A DNA stretch of 64,000 nt from Auricularia sp. M13 (GCA_037042915.1 CM073199.1:1178001-1242000); one strand, 5' to 3'. Shown: positions 44,715 through 55,873, counted from the stretch's first letter. The notes: a model not told the origin generated them from the sequence alone. Made by a program: numbers and translations.

Positions 44715-45367
44715 ATGTCGTTAAACGCAGACTCTGATGTGAGCACGGCCGTGACGAGCAGCCTTCAGCACTAACCATAGATACCCAGGCTGTGGCATAT
44801 CCCATCGGCCATGCCAAGGCTGCGCCATCGCTGTTGCTCCTGGCCACAGTGGCTTCCTCCTCGCCGCCCTTGGTCTTGGTGAGTGTGCACAGCGAAGCCC
44901 GTCTCGCAGTGCGTCTCATTTGTGCTTCCCTTCAGCCGCATGCGATACTCCCAACGACACCGCAACTTGCAAACGATCCCCACTCCGACCCACGCAGCGG
45001 CGTGCCCCGCATCGAGGACGGCTTTATCAAGTGCGGTCACCTGGGATGCAGCAAGAGCTACCTGGATGGTGAGGCGCTGCGTCGCCACCTTAAATCGCAT
45101 CGCCCTCAGCGACGTGTCGAGTGCCCCATCTGTAAAAGGTAAGTCACCAGATCGCGTCGCTTGTATCACATTCATCTCATTATCGTTTCTAGATCTGTCA
45201 GTCGACTGAACGACTTGAGGATGCACCAGCGCTCCAATGCGTGCTGCAAAATTCAGCAGCAGCTCAGCATCGACCAGCTCAAACTCCTACTTCACCGTCC
45301 AGGCCGAGGTCGCAGACCGGCGGCACCGGAAGGAGTATGTTATCGAGTCGAGTTCGTGCTCGACTAG
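44715..45367 (+). CDS. two-finger zinc-finger protein (C2H2 plus C2HC)
   Basis: Exons 44715-44738, 44789-44878, 44936-45138 and 45193-45367 join in phase and give 163 aa; the first intron has a CTAAC branch point. The first finger (CGHLGCSKSYLDGEALRRHL, then KSH) has Cys-x4-Cys-x12-His-x3-His spacing. The second (CPICKRSVSRLNDLRMHQRS, then NAC) ends in Cys, making it C2HC. The N-terminal third is hydrophobic and low-complexity. This suggests a small DNA-binding protein; the target is unknown. A partial duplicate of the last exon follows downstream. Confidence 0.65.
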
Positions 45368-45427
45368 TCTGATGGAACTTTAGCCCTCGCAAATTACATG
45401 CGAAGTCTGTTCCACGTACGTCTATCT

Positions 45428-45742
45428 CACTCGCTGCTGGTCTTTGTTTTTCTCAATACCTCCTAGGACTTTGACGTGTCGTGACGGCAGGTCGATGCAC
45501 TCTAACCTGCGGATGCATCAACTTGGCGCCCGGTATTGCATCGAGATGCAGCGAGCTCTCAACGACGATCAGCTCAGGGTTTTTGGATGCCCTACAAGGT
45601 CCGAACGCGAGCAACGTCTTCGCAATCAGGTCAGTGCATGCTGTCTCATCACATCCAAGCTTCTGATTCCTGTCCAGCTCGCGAGTCTGTCAAAGGAACC
45701 GATGCATCGCGAGTGATTGGGCAGCAATGTTATCGACCGTAG
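45428..45742 (+). pseudogene. tandem duplicate of the zinc-finger gene's last exon
   Basis: An acceptor-like CTCCTAG precedes SNLRMHQLGARYCIEMQRAL, which parallels LNDLRMHQRSNACCKIQQQL of the gene just upstream. The first zinc-binding Cys pair is not complete and there is no promoter. It may be an alternative last exon or a decayed duplicate. Confidence 0.45.
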
Positions 45743-46394
45743 GCCTCTGCCCGGGCCGTCGTGGCGCACAGGGTGTGTTCATGTGTATGATGCTTCGCTA
45801 TCTCCTCTGTATGCTGGAATAAACTGGTGATATCGGCCTTCGCAACAATGCTGTCGGTCTGTCGACTTCCAGCGGACACAAACCCGAAAAATGTGAAGCA
45901 GACGAGATTGTGTCAATGCTGCAGCTTCGTGAAGCTTCGCCACTAGAACTGGATTCCGCGCATCAGGACCTCAGACCTCGTGCTTCGTGCAGCTGACTCT
46001 CGACGGTTTCGCTAGTACACGTAACGCAGCAGCAAATTTCCAGTAAGTCCTTTATGATCCATCGCAACGCAGCGGCTCGATATAGACGAAGACTACATGG
46101 ACTACGTACGCTGCGACCAGGAGGTCTGTTAGACTCACAGGTAAAAGTAGAATGCCATAGCTACTAGAACACGACGAAGGTCTACCAAGCCTTCATAATG
46201 AATAGGGAGCTGCCGTCACGGTATGTGCGACGTGCATGATCATGGGCTCACAAACGCGCCAAGTTCGGCTCTCTACGTCTCAAGCTGCGTCGCCCGCCAC
46301 GTAAAACCTCTATGGGCACTTTCCTTCTAAAGACTTGTCTCAACCTTGTATGTATGCAGTAGCTTCTACGCTCATATCTTGTAGGTTCTATTAG
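45743..46394. other. gene-free spacer
   Basis: No supported frame or repeat. It is the upstream region of the next F-box gene. Confidence 0.4.
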
Positions 46395-46401
46395 TATAAA
46401 A
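46395..46401 (+). promoter_or_regulatory. TATA box of F-box gene 1
   Basis: TATAAAA lies about 44-50 bp upstream of the ATG at 46445. Confidence 0.6.
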
Positions 46402-46444
46402 GATTTCCGCTTCCTGATCTCAAGGTGGACAGGACTTGCGCACC

Positions 46445-47887
46445 ATGTCAGCCTTGAATCCCGACGTGCTTCGGATAATTTTTGATACCGCCAACGCCGA
46501 TGAGCTTCTTCTTTTTTCGCAGGTCTCGCATCTGTGGAGGACAGCTGCTCGAGATCATCCGCACTTTTGGAAGAACTTACATGTCTCTACCCTCAACGCC
46601 ACAGCAGGGAAATTCCATCGCTTCGTCGATAGACTTGGTGCGAAGAACAAACTAGACTCCACGATCTCACTCTCGATCGACTTCACATCACCCTCGGAAG
46701 AGATGACTCGAATAGCTTTACCCAGTATCGCCGAGCACATCTCAAGGGTCGAGGAATTCCTCGTCATCTTCTCTCCACAATTCGCAAAGTACCTCTGGCC
46801 TCTTTTCAAGAGAGATGCTCCTCACCTGCGCAACCTTCAAATACTGCTGGCGAGTGGAGTATCGGATCCTTACCTGGAGCCCCTGCCCGCGTTGCTCAAC
46901 GCTCATCAGTATTCATCTCTCGAGCGTATATATATCTTCGGCGTCCGGCTATCCGTGCACGTAAAGCCCCTGAAACATATCGTTAAGGGCATCAAGGCCG
47001 TCTACTACAAAGACCCTACTCAGCTTGATTTGGTTGTGGCCTGGTTTCCACGCTCCGAAACCATTGATTTTCATTTCCGAGCGAGACGATTCGCGGACGA
47101 CGGCGGAATTCCGGATGGATTGTCACTCCAGCCAGTTCATCATGTTATAGTCAACAGCAGAAACTGTCTTCTGAAGATTCGAAATGCCCCGATTCCCATT
47201 ATTACGGTCCGCGTCCGCAATGACCTTCATGACCACCTCCGGATGTTAGTACCTCACGGCCCCATTTGTCTCTGCCTTCGGAGGGCGTTCACCTTCCTCA
47301 TGGGTCCTACTTCAACGATACAAATAACAGTTGTAAGTCAGGACCGAAACCTCGTGCGCCACTTTGATAGGATATGGATTCCAACACTCCTTTCCGCACC
47401 AGTTCAGAATGAACTGCAATCAATGTCACATAACATCATCAATCTCGCTCTGCCTCTCGATCTTGGATTTCGCGAGTTCTGGCGGGATAAATGGCACTTC
47501 CCTCATCTACAGACAATGAGAGTGGTGCTGAATACACTTCCGAGCCACTACGATTGGCGTGGCGGCGGGATTGAGTGTCCGATCCTTTCCACGTTAATCC
47601 TCCAGAAGGAGCTTCAACAGAAACCAGCGGTTGTCTCCAAGTCAGCGATCTATAACTTTGTACGGTATGCAATCAAGCTTATTCCCTCGCGACAAGCTTC
47701 CCTCCGAATTATTCTGGAAGATGTCGTCCTGGAGGGAGACCCATGGGATCACATTGCTGTGGGATATATCGTAGAGCGTCCAGCCGCTGCAGCATGGGAA
47801 GCGATAGATACGAATGTTCCAAACGAGAGGATCAATATGATCCCGCAAATCTTTGCTGTGCCTCGGATAGATTGGTTGGATGTGTAA
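46445..47887 (+). CDS. F-box-like protein 1
   Basis: Intronless, 480 aa, start MSALNPDVLRIIFDTANAD. The first 45 residues have the F-box pattern: a hydrophobic helix with VLRIIF, then SQVSHLWRTAARDHPHFWKN. The body is a leucine-rich repeat-like scaffold with landmarks shared by the four other family members here: LWPLFKRDAPHLRNLQILLA, WFPRSETIDF, LDLGFREFW and a C-terminal IPQIFAVPRIDWLDV. By family knowledge it would bind Skp1 and present a substrate to an SCF ubiquitin ligase; the substrate is unknown. The non-ATG codons upstream are not used because the TATA box sits right above this ATG. Confidence 0.75.
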   Translation: MSALNPDVLRIIFDTANADELLLFSQVSHLWRTAARDHPHFWKNLHVSTLNATAGKFHRFVDRLGAKNKLDSTISLSIDFTSPSEEMTRIALPSIAEHISRVEEFLVIFSPQFAKYLWPLFKRDAPHLRNLQILLASGVSDPYLEPLPALLNAHQYSSLERIYIFGVRLSVHVKPLKHIVKGIKAVYYKDPTQLDLVVAWFPRSETIDFHFRARRFADDGGIPDGLSLQPVHHVIVNSRNCLLKIRNAPIPIITVRVRNDLHDHLRMLVPHGPICLCLRRAFTFLMGPTSTIQITVVSQDRNLVRHFDRIWIPTLLSAPVQNELQSMSHNIINLALPLDLGFREFWRDKWHFPHLQTMRVVLNTLPSHYDWRGGGIECPILSTLILQKELQQKPAVVSKSAIYNFVRYAIKLIPSRQASLRIILEDVVLEGDPWDHIAVGYIVERPAAAAWEAIDTNVPNERINMIPQIFAVPRIDWLDV

Positions 47888-49660
47888 CCAAGTTCACCAG
47901 CATGTTTTTGAAGCCAATATGATCTAATTATCTCTGACGGCGAGGTCGCACTGTTTCCGACATAGATGCAACAGTACTCCAGCGTTGCCGGACCCGGAGA
48001 CAAATTCAGTACCTGTCCAAATATATGTCAGTGACCAGGTTGCAGTATAGAACTGACCGAGCGAGGATTAAGGATATGATGGGGCGGGGCTACATGTGCC
48101 CACAGACTAAGCATCAAGCAGGAGAGTGTATTTGAACCGCAATCCGTATTGTACCATAACTGTGCTGGCGATTAACACCTGCTGCGAGATCCGTGACGGC
48201 CGATGCTGCACGCTACGTTTGTTCATCATCACGAATTTGTGTGCGTCGGCGCCAGCAAGCAAATCGTTCTCGACAGCGACGTGGTCGTCCTCTGGAGCCG
48301 GCCGTGGGCATTCGCGGCGTGATGAGCAAGCGGCCTCTTCTTCGCTGAGGTCAGGCATCTCCTCGAGTCCACAGCTTTTCTTGACGTCTATATGCTTCAG
48401 TTTCCAGTACTATCGTGATCCTGTCCCGCAAGACTGTCCTCCTCCTGGATGTCATAACTGAAGAGCATACCGTCGGTACCACGCGTTTTGTATATGTGAA
48501 GTGCGGCGTTCGGTTGCCAGCAGGCTTTCCCTATGAATCACTGCTGTCTCGTTCTCCATGGACGGTGATGATGGTATAGTTGCGGTACGGGAGAAGACAC
48601 ACGAGGCGCCTAATAACTTAGGTCCGACTGACCGAGTCCCGACAGGCGCTTTCTCGGAGCCGGCCGCCACCATGGCCTGGGCTGTACCGATCCCGTCGCC
48701 GCGAATACATGTTGCAGAGAATGAGCCAATCAAACAGCTTGACATGTGCATGAGAAAGAAGTCGAAGGCCGTCGTTTGAAATATATCAAGGAGTTATTCG
48801 ACGGCATTGAAGTTGAGGAGGGCTTGGACTCGAGGGGGAGAATTTTGAGCTAGAGAACTCGCAAGCGCAGTCGTCTGAACTCAAGTCGCAGTCTCGAGCG
48901 AGGATCTGGGCCAGGCAGGCAGGGGGTAATGAGCCAACGAAGGAGGCGGACGACGAGTTGTCGCAAACCTCATCGTCGTCTCTTGCAGCAAAGAGCAATC
49001 AAGGCACAGAACACGGAGAGGCAGAGCCCATGCTTCGCCATATCCTCTCGCGGCGTAGCGGCGCGCCCGGGCAGGCAGAGCGCCGACAGCGCTCAGAGTC
49101 AGAGGCGGGCCCGGCCTTTGGTAGAGAAAATGGCAAGACAGATACGCTGGTCGGCGGGCTGAGCGCGCCGAGGAGCAGGTGCTGCTGGAGCGCGCGTAGC
49201 TCAAGTTGGGCAAGCATTGAGGACGAGCTGACCGGGGGGTCACAGAGCTGGGCATCAACGATGACGACGTGAAGGAGTCAAAGTTTGTTGTCGCAACGCC
49301 CGCGGCCTCCTCGAAGCGCGTCTACCCCTTCGTATAGCCCTGCCGCGGCACGCGGTGCCGCCGTACGTTACGACGACGTAGCGCGCGATTCGTACATCAC
49401 GGAGCTCGAGTTGGCGAAGATGGGCCCGCGCGAGATGCACGGGCGACTTGTGCTCTTTAGCAGCAAAATCGAGCCTGATGAGTGTGTAGGGCACGCTGAG
49501 CTGGCGGTCAACGGTCGCGAGGCGCTCCGTGCTGGTCGATTGCGCGAGGCCGTACGGGCCGCGCAGGCTTATGCGTCGTCGGCGGCCATGACCATGATGG
49601 TAGTGAGAATTGCAGGCGACCGAGCGCGATGGCTGTGAGTCACTGACGAAGACGCTCATG
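47888..49660. other. decayed gene remnants
   Basis: Protein-like pieces on both strands without coherent frames. Minus strand near 48500-48400 reads GTDGMLFSYDIQEEDSLAGQ. The plus strand from 48780 to 49600 reads FDGIEVEEGLDSR, FELENSQAQSSELKSQSRAR and later ELELAKMGPREMHGRLVLFS in changing frames interrupted by stops. This suggests one or two dead genes. No family could be assigned. Confidence 0.35.
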
Positions 49661-49665
49661 ATCAG

Positions 49666-50478
49666 AGCGCTTCAGAGCCCGTTCGGCGTTACCTTCGAAG
49701 GTAGAAGGTACGGAGTGATGGCCCGGCTCCGCAGTCGATCCGGCCGGCCGAGCGGTGCCGAGCGTGTCCCGGCCAGCCCCAAAACGCGTCGCTGCGACGC
49801 CCAGAGCCCCAGAGGACGCGTTTGAAGCCCCGGATTGTGTTAGAAATAGTTTATTCACTTTGAATCAGCCTGCCTCACGCGTTTTCCGCGCGCAGATCGA
49901 CGTTCGTGCTGAATAACCCACCGCACCGTCGTACGGTGCCTCATGCTGTCCAAGTCCCGATAATTTCTGGCAGCAAAAGACATCAAATAAGCTCAGACAG
50001 GCATTTTTAGCCGTTATATATGTTTGTGGGGCCATGGACCTTGCCTGCAAGCCAAGCAAGTGCTCGCTGTTGCCCGCCGGGCGCACGGTTTGAAAAAGCA
50101 CAGAAACACTACTCTGCGACTATCAAACGCATCTAAGAGTCTATTACAAAGCTATTATACAGTTTTCAGAGGAAGAGCAAGCCCTAGTGGCACGGGAGGA
50201 CATGTCATGCTGATAAAAACGGGATTTGAGCATTACGCTCGCCATGGAGTAGCCAGCCACAGAATAAGAGCGTGTATCACTATTATTATGCCTTTGATAG
50301 TCTAATGAGCTATATTTCAGGGCTTCAAACGCGTCCTCTGGGGCTCTGGGCGTCGCAGCGACGCGCGCGACGCGTTTTGGCGCTGGCCGGGACACGCTCG
50401 GCACCGCTCGGCCGGCCGGATGCCATCACTTCGTACCTTCTACCTTCGAAGGTAACGCCGAACGGGCTCTGGGCGCTG
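49666..50478. mobile_element. non-autonomous element with ~160-bp terminal inverted repeats
   Basis: The left arm (about 49672-49830) and right arm (about 50320-50478) are reverse complements at high identity, apart from a loss in one arm and a GCG-run difference. Outer ends read AGAGCCCGTTCGGCGTTACC and inner ends GACGCGTTTGAAGCCC. The 490-bp interior is AT-richer and has no gene. This fits a foldback or MITE-like DNA element. I could not settle a target-site duplication: GCGCT occurs just outside both arms but not cleanly. The superfamily is unknown. Confidence 0.6.
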
Positions 50479-50836
50479 GTAAGTCGGACCGAAGAACCGT
50501 CCGGCCGCAGAAATGCCCTTAAACGGCCGACTGTGCGCGCGGAAATTGCCCATACTGTAAGTAGTGCAACAGCAGAAGCGTTTCGTATCAAAACATTTGA
50601 TATTGCGGATTCCGGCATCGAACGCTAAGACCTACTACCAAAGTTGCGGGAATATTCGCATCGTAGGGGTGAACGTGCGAAACGGCTTTCCCCCAGTTAA
50701 CCTTCCCGGCTCCAACGTGGTTTCCAAGGGTCCCGCGGGACCGCTCAACTTCGAGAAATGACTGGAGTAGCGTCAGACGTACGTCACTGTCCGTGAGCTC
50801 CGGAAGAACGATTGATCATTTCTCCAGTCCTTGAAA

Positions 50837-52279
50837 TCAGGTATCAAGGGGATCCAACTTTGGAGACATGAAAACTCGAGGCATCCTGTTGATTGCACCA
50901 ACATTCCCCATAGACACGGACTGGACCGGGTCAAGCCAAGGTCTCGAGGGTGATTTGGATGCGATAGACGCGATGGAACCACGCGCGACGAGGTCCCCAA
51001 TGATCTGTACGTCTTGGAGAACGACATCGACTGTAGCTTCCTCGAGAATGATGGCAGCTGAAATGAAAGCGTCCAACTCGTAGCGAGTGATGACTGCACA
51101 GCGACGTTCCACCTCCTTTTGGAACACGAGGGTGCGCAGACTGGGGCAATGGATAGAACCCCAGTCCCAGCCACAGCAGGGATCGGGAAGTGTATTTACG
51201 CCTAGGCGGAGTGTTTTGAGGCGGGGAAGGCGAAACCCGTTCTGGCAAAGCTGGCGGAAGCCTAAATCCAAGGGGATGACAAGCGCTACAAGCCTGTCCG
51301 CCCAAAGGATCGACTCGAGGAAGAGATTCGTCGTGAGCAGCCGCATTTTGATAAAATCGAACTTCCGAATCATGCGTTGATCCGGAGTTGCGATTGTCAC
51401 GACGCCCCAAGGCCCTGCGGCTACTGGATGGAATTGCGTCTTTATGACCGCATGGAGAAGCCCATCGCTGGGTAAAAGTGATCTCGCATAGGCTGGTGAG
51501 ACATCGGGTATACGAAGAGTCAGCATCGCGATCGAGGAGTGCCGAATGGCATTCAAGGCAGCTTCTTCATAAATAATAAGATGCCGCAGGTCTGGGAGAC
51601 TCAGAGCAGTGAAATGGTTCTGGCATGGATCGCAGTTCATGGACCAGAGATCGATAGTTTCTGAGCGGGGAATCCACGAGAGAACGTCAGCCTCCTGAGA
51701 AGGCTGGTGGACAAAGGTGGCTTTGAGAGCTCGGAGAACATGCCGAACAGGCAGGCCGCGGGAAGGAAGAGGCACATCGAGGAGGAAGACGCGCTCAAGC
51801 GAATTGAATGCGTGTGCATTGAACATCGACGGCAGGGGCGTCATATTGCGAGAGCCACCCATGACCAGAACCTGTAAGTTGCGCAGGCGGGGAGCGTCCA
51901 AGGTAAAAAGAGGCCATAGTTCCTCTACTAGATGATGTGCGACGAAAAAAGCGATCTCTTCGGCCCGATGAACGTGGGTTTTGAGAGCGGGTATGATGAA
52001 TTTCGTCACAGCATCGCAGGGCGCAGTCCATGACATGGAGAAAGAAATCAGAGCGTGAGGCAGTTTCTGCGCGTTCAAGCGGTCGATGAAGAATTCGACA
52101 GCAGCAGCAGAGAGGTCATTATCGCACGCGATGGTCAAGGTCTTCCAGTAAGTAGGATGACCCTTGGCGGAAGCTCTCCACTGGCGGGACACACCAGCGC
52201 AAACAACGATGTCGGGGAGCAGGAGGTGGTCGAACAGCGAAAAAAGGAGGTCAACGGGGAGCAGTGCAGCCGAATGCAT
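50837..52279 (-). CDS. F-box-like protein 2
   Basis: Intronless, 480 aa, from ATG 52279 (MHSAALLPVDLLFSLFDHLL) to 50837. The F-box-like N-terminus includes VCAGVSRQWRASAKGHPTYW. Shared family landmarks are LWPLFTLDAPRLRNLQVLVM, WIPRSETIDLW, PWGVVTIATPDQRMIRKFDF, PLDLGFRQLCQNGF and an ending MPRVFMSPKLDPLDT. A TATATAG box lies about 40 bp upstream. The head of satellite block E begins only about 130 bp upstream and divergently, so the array and this gene may share regulatory sequence. Likely an SCF substrate adaptor, target unknown. Confidence 0.75.
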   Translation of the reverse strand: MHSAALLPVDLLFSLFDHLLLPDIVVCAGVSRQWRASAKGHPTYWKTLTIACDNDLSAAAVEFFIDRLNAQKLPHALISFSMSWTAPCDAVTKFIIPALKTHVHRAEEIAFFVAHHLVEELWPLFTLDAPRLRNLQVLVMGGSRNMTPLPSMFNAHAFNSLERVFLLDVPLPSRGLPVRHVLRALKATFVHQPSQEADVLSWIPRSETIDLWSMNCDPCQNHFTALSLPDLRHLIIYEEAALNAIRHSSIAMLTLRIPDVSPAYARSLLPSDGLLHAVIKTQFHPVAAGPWGVVTIATPDQRMIRKFDFIKMRLLTTNLFLESILWADRLVALVIPLDLGFRQLCQNGFRLPRLKTLRLGVNTLPDPCCGWDWGSIHCPSLRTLVFQKEVERRCAVITRYELDAFISAAIILEEATVDVVLQDVQIIGDLVARGSIASIASKSPSRPWLDPVQSVSMGNVGAINRMPRVFMSPKLDPLDT

Positions 52280-52318
52280 GGTCGAGGGCGGCGGGGGGTC
52301 CGGTGTGGACGGCCTGAC

Positions 52319-52325
52319 TATATAA
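52319..52325 (-). promoter_or_regulatory. TATA box of F-box gene 2
   Basis: The minus strand reads TTATATAG, about 40-46 bp upstream of the ATG at 52279. Confidence 0.5.
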
Positions 52326-52406
52326 GCAGTCGCTAGAAGGTCGTGCTTTACAAGGTAACGTCGCACGCGAGCACAAGGCTGTGCGAAGAAGAACTTTTGT
52401 GTCCTG

Positions 52407-54690
52407 CATAAGGAAGGCCGCAGAGGCGAGGGGTGAGGAAACTGAGGCTGAAGCTTGTTAATGTTGGCGGTTGAGGATGACCGGGCGGAGTTTGGGACTC
52501 TTCCTAAAGCGATGAACACGAGCGCGCAGCACAACGACCGATCCCCGGAAACCTGGGCGACGCAGAGGCTGTCGGGGGTGGAGAAACGCGGCGGCAGCGC
52601 CGAGCGAGCCGGTGGGTAATTTACAGGATTTTTTCTGCTCAGCGCTGACGGTCCGCCTTGACGCCAGCCAACCCGTCGCGGACGGCTTCCCACACGGCCT
52701 GCTGGGCTCTGCGCCATCTCTGGCACCGCCGCCCGGCGTTCCCATATGCTGCTCAGTGTCGCTCAGAGCTCATCGTCGCCGTCCCCGCCGTTCTCGCCAC
52801 CTCTCCGTCGCTGCGCGCGCGCGCGATCCTCGCAGTCTGACCGCCGCCGACCTCTATGTCCAACCGCTGCCTCGCCGTGCTCAGCTCGCCCGTGCCACCA
52901 CTGGCGTCTATTCCCGGCATTTCCGTTCGCTGCTCAACGTCCTGCTGAGTCCCTCGTCGCTCTCATCGCCGTTCTCGCCAGCGCGGCCACGCTCGCCATC
53001 CTCGCAGTCTGACCGCCGCAACCTCCAATCCCAAGCGCCGTCCGGCCTCAACGGCCTCGCCTGACCCGTCACCGACATTCCCTGCCGCTGGTCAGCGTCA
53101 TTCAGCCCGTCGTCGCTGTGCTCGCCGTTCTTGCGAGCTCAGTTGCGCCGCGCGCCATCCCATCCTCGCAATCTGGACGCCGCCAACCTCCAAATCCAAC
53201 CGCTGTCCCGCCGCGACGGGCTCGTCTGTGCCGTCATTGGAATACCTGCAGTAGCTCTGCGTCTTGCTCAGCTCGTCGTCGCTGTACACGCTCGTCTTGC
53301 CAGCGCCGTCGCGGCCGCCGTCCTCGCCCGCCGATATCTAATTCCAACCGCTTCCTCGCCGCGAGGGACTCGCCTGTGCCGTCACCGTCATTCACTGCCA
53401 CGGTCGCTGTCTTGCTCAGCACGTCGTCGCTGCGCTCGCCGTTCTCGCGAGCGCGGTCACGCCGTCACACTCGCCATCCTCGCAGTCTGGACGCCGCCGA
53501 ACTCCAATTCCAACCGTTGCCCCACCGCGACGGGCTCACCTGACGCGTCGCCGGCATTCCCTGCCGCTGGTCAGCTTCCTTCAGCGCGTCGTCGCTGTGC
53601 CCGCCGTTCTTGCGAGCTCAGTTGCGCCGCGCGCCATCCCATCCTCGCAATCTGGACGCCGCCAACCTCCAAATCCAACCGCTGTCCCGCCGCGACGGGC
53701 TCGTCTGTACCGTGGCTGGAATACCTGCAGCAACTCGGCGTCATTCAGCCCGTCGTCGCTGTGCACGCCGGTCTCGCGAGCTCGATCACGCCGCGCGCCC
53801 GCCGTCCTCGCAGTCTGGCCGCCGCCAACATCTGATCTCAACTGCGGCGCGGCCGCGACAGGCTCGTCTGTGCCCTGCCGCTGCTCAGTGTTCTGCTCAG
53901 CCCCTGATCGCTGCCTACGCTGTTCTCGCGAACTCGGTCACGCCGCGCGCCCGCCGTCGTCGCAGTCTGGACGCCGCCGACCACTCATTCCAACCACTGC
54001 GCCGCCGCAACGGGCTCGCCTGACGCGTCTCCGTCATTTCCTGCCGCTGGTTAACGTCCTGCTCAGTCGCTGTGCTCGCCGTTCTCGCGAGCTCGGTCGC
54101 GCCGCGCGCCCGCCGTCCTCGCAGTCTCGCCACCGCCGATCTCCACTTGCAACCGTTTCCCTACCGCGACGGGCTCTGTGTGTCTCGTGGTTTGCATGCC
54201 CTGCCGCTGCTCAGCGGTCTGCTCAACCCATCGTCGCTGCCGTCGTCGGTCCCGCGTGCTTTGTTGGCGCCGCGCGGCGTCTGCTGCGTCACGCTGCGCC
54301 TGTGCACCTGTGCAATCCTCGCAGTCTGCTACTCGCCGACCTCACTTGCTTTATCTCTCGCGCCGTTGTCACCGTCGGCGCTGTTGCTGACACTACCGTG
54401 CCCGTTCTCGGCATTTCGCTGAGCGCGTCCTCGCCTTTCGTGCCATTCTCGCCAGCCCCGTCTCGGCGTGTGGCCGTTGTCATCCTGGAGTCACCGGTTC
54501 AGGCGCTCAGACTCTCTCTCCCTGTGCTGACTCTGGGTTGTCGCTGGCATTGCTGCCTGTTGTTCCCGGCTATTGCCCAAGGTTGTGCTGAGCCTCTTGT
54601 CCGCGCCGTCGCTATCTTTACCATTTATCTAGTTTGCTCCTATTTGGCCAAGGCCATTTCGGGTTCAACTCTCGCCGCAGTAGCCAGCTG
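52407..54690 (+). repeat. satellite block E (forward) with second-type head module
   Basis: The head 52407-52640 mirrors block D's head. From about 52740 to 54150 diverged ~170-bp units follow, matching the D/A series unit by unit in places (for example the CCGCCGATATCTAATTCCAA unit near 53330 and 15160). The last 500 bp degenerate into CT-rich sequence unlike the other tails. An ATG at 52512 opens 100 nt to a GTGGGT site; the acceptor that would follow is only 31 nt away, so splicing is doubtful. Confidence 0.8.
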
Positions 54691-54763
54691 ATACTCAAAC
54701 GGTCAGTAGTTGCACCGGCGCGGTTCGTTCGTCAAAGTGCTGATCACCCAGGTGTTCCAGAGC

Positions 54764-54788
54764 CTACTACTACTACTACTACTACTAA
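54764..54788 (+). repeat. CTA trinucleotide microsatellite
   Basis: About eight uninterrupted CTA units. Confidence 0.9.
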
Positions 54789-55489
54789 CTAGACACAGCC
54801 AATACCCGCCTCGAGCCACATGAGCGAAAGAAACAGCGGCCAAGAAACAGGGTTTGCGTCCGCATCTAGTCCCATCAGGGCGACCGCCGGTATGCTCGTG
54901 CCGTTCGAGTTCACTTGCGATAGTTATGCTGAGCTTCCTCGCACTAGCTGCCTCAGCGCTGCATGAGAGATGCAGGTGAGCATGACTGTGCATCATAACG
55001 TTTATACCGCTGTAACCGCAGCACCAAGAGTATGGAAAATAAAGGTATCCCATCCGCGACAGTGCAGTTTGAAGCTCGCAGCGTGCCGCACAAGTCCCCG
55101 AAATGACCTGCTCCCCAGCAGAACCAGACATCGCGCAATAACGTTGTTGGGACAGCGAATGAGCGTCCGAGAGGCAGATGAGGTTGAATGACCTGGGCTG
55201 TGCCGCGCGCGGACGAGGTGAATGCTTGCGACTTCTAATCTTTTCTTTCGCTCGTCCGGGCCCTCGCGCTGCTTGCCAGAACTCGCTGGCCAAGGGTGTA
55301 CACGCGTGCGACGGATCTTGACGAATCTGTTGGGGATTTTGCACATGCGCGGCGCCGCCGTGGTACCAGTCGAGATTGACGATCGTCATGCGTCGTAGTA
55401 GGTTATGGCCTCCGTGCCGGGCTGTGCGGGCTGTTCAAATTGCGCGCGGGCGTATGCTTCTATCTGGGCATCGAGTTTGATCGAGTTCC

Positions 55490-55873
55490 ATGTTCTGGTC
55501 CCCGGACGTGGATGGCTTCCACGAGTCCTGGCCCAGCGTGAGGGTTGCCCCGCCCTTCTCCTCGTCTTTAGCGTTGTTCGACAAATCGTCTGACCATTCT
55601 AAGACGCCCGACCGTCCGGTTCGCCGCATCGTCCGCAGCGTCGTCATCATTGTCATCCTTGCGGCCGCGAGCCGCTTCTGGTTATCACCGTCCTTTGCGT
55701 GGATTGTTGACGCGTTCGTCCATGGAGCGTCGTTTTCTTGGCCGGTGCCACAGCATCAGCAGAAAATGGGTGGGGTAGACTTGAATGGGGAGTTGATGAT
55801 GAGACTCGCTCGCTTCCCGTTCCGACGAAGGTACCGACCTGTCGAGCACCGATGCTACACTGCTCAGGATTAA
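55490..55873 (+). CDS. possible small membrane protein
   Basis: Single frame of 127 codons beginning MFWSPDVDGFHESWPSVR, with one hydrophobic helix (VVIIVILAAASRFWLS) preceded by basic residues. No domain recognised and no promoter seen; it may be part of a longer gene or chance. Confidence 0.25.
   Translation: MFWSPDVDGFHESWPSVRVAPPFSSSLALFDKSSDHSKTPDRPVRRIVRSVVIIVILAAASRFWLSPSFAWIVDAFVHGASFSWPVPQHQQKMGGVDLNGELMMRLARFPFRRRYRPVEHRCYTAQD

Noticed and set aside
48780-49640. Intact transposase or other gene between F-box genes 1 and 2
   Set aside because: The coding-like pieces change frame and contain stops, and no catalytic motif could be seen; treated as remnants.
50837-52726. N-terminal extension of F-box protein 2 into the block E head
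   Set aside because: The extra residues are encoded by the satellite head and lie upstream of the TATA box; the F-box pattern begins at the ATG at 52279.
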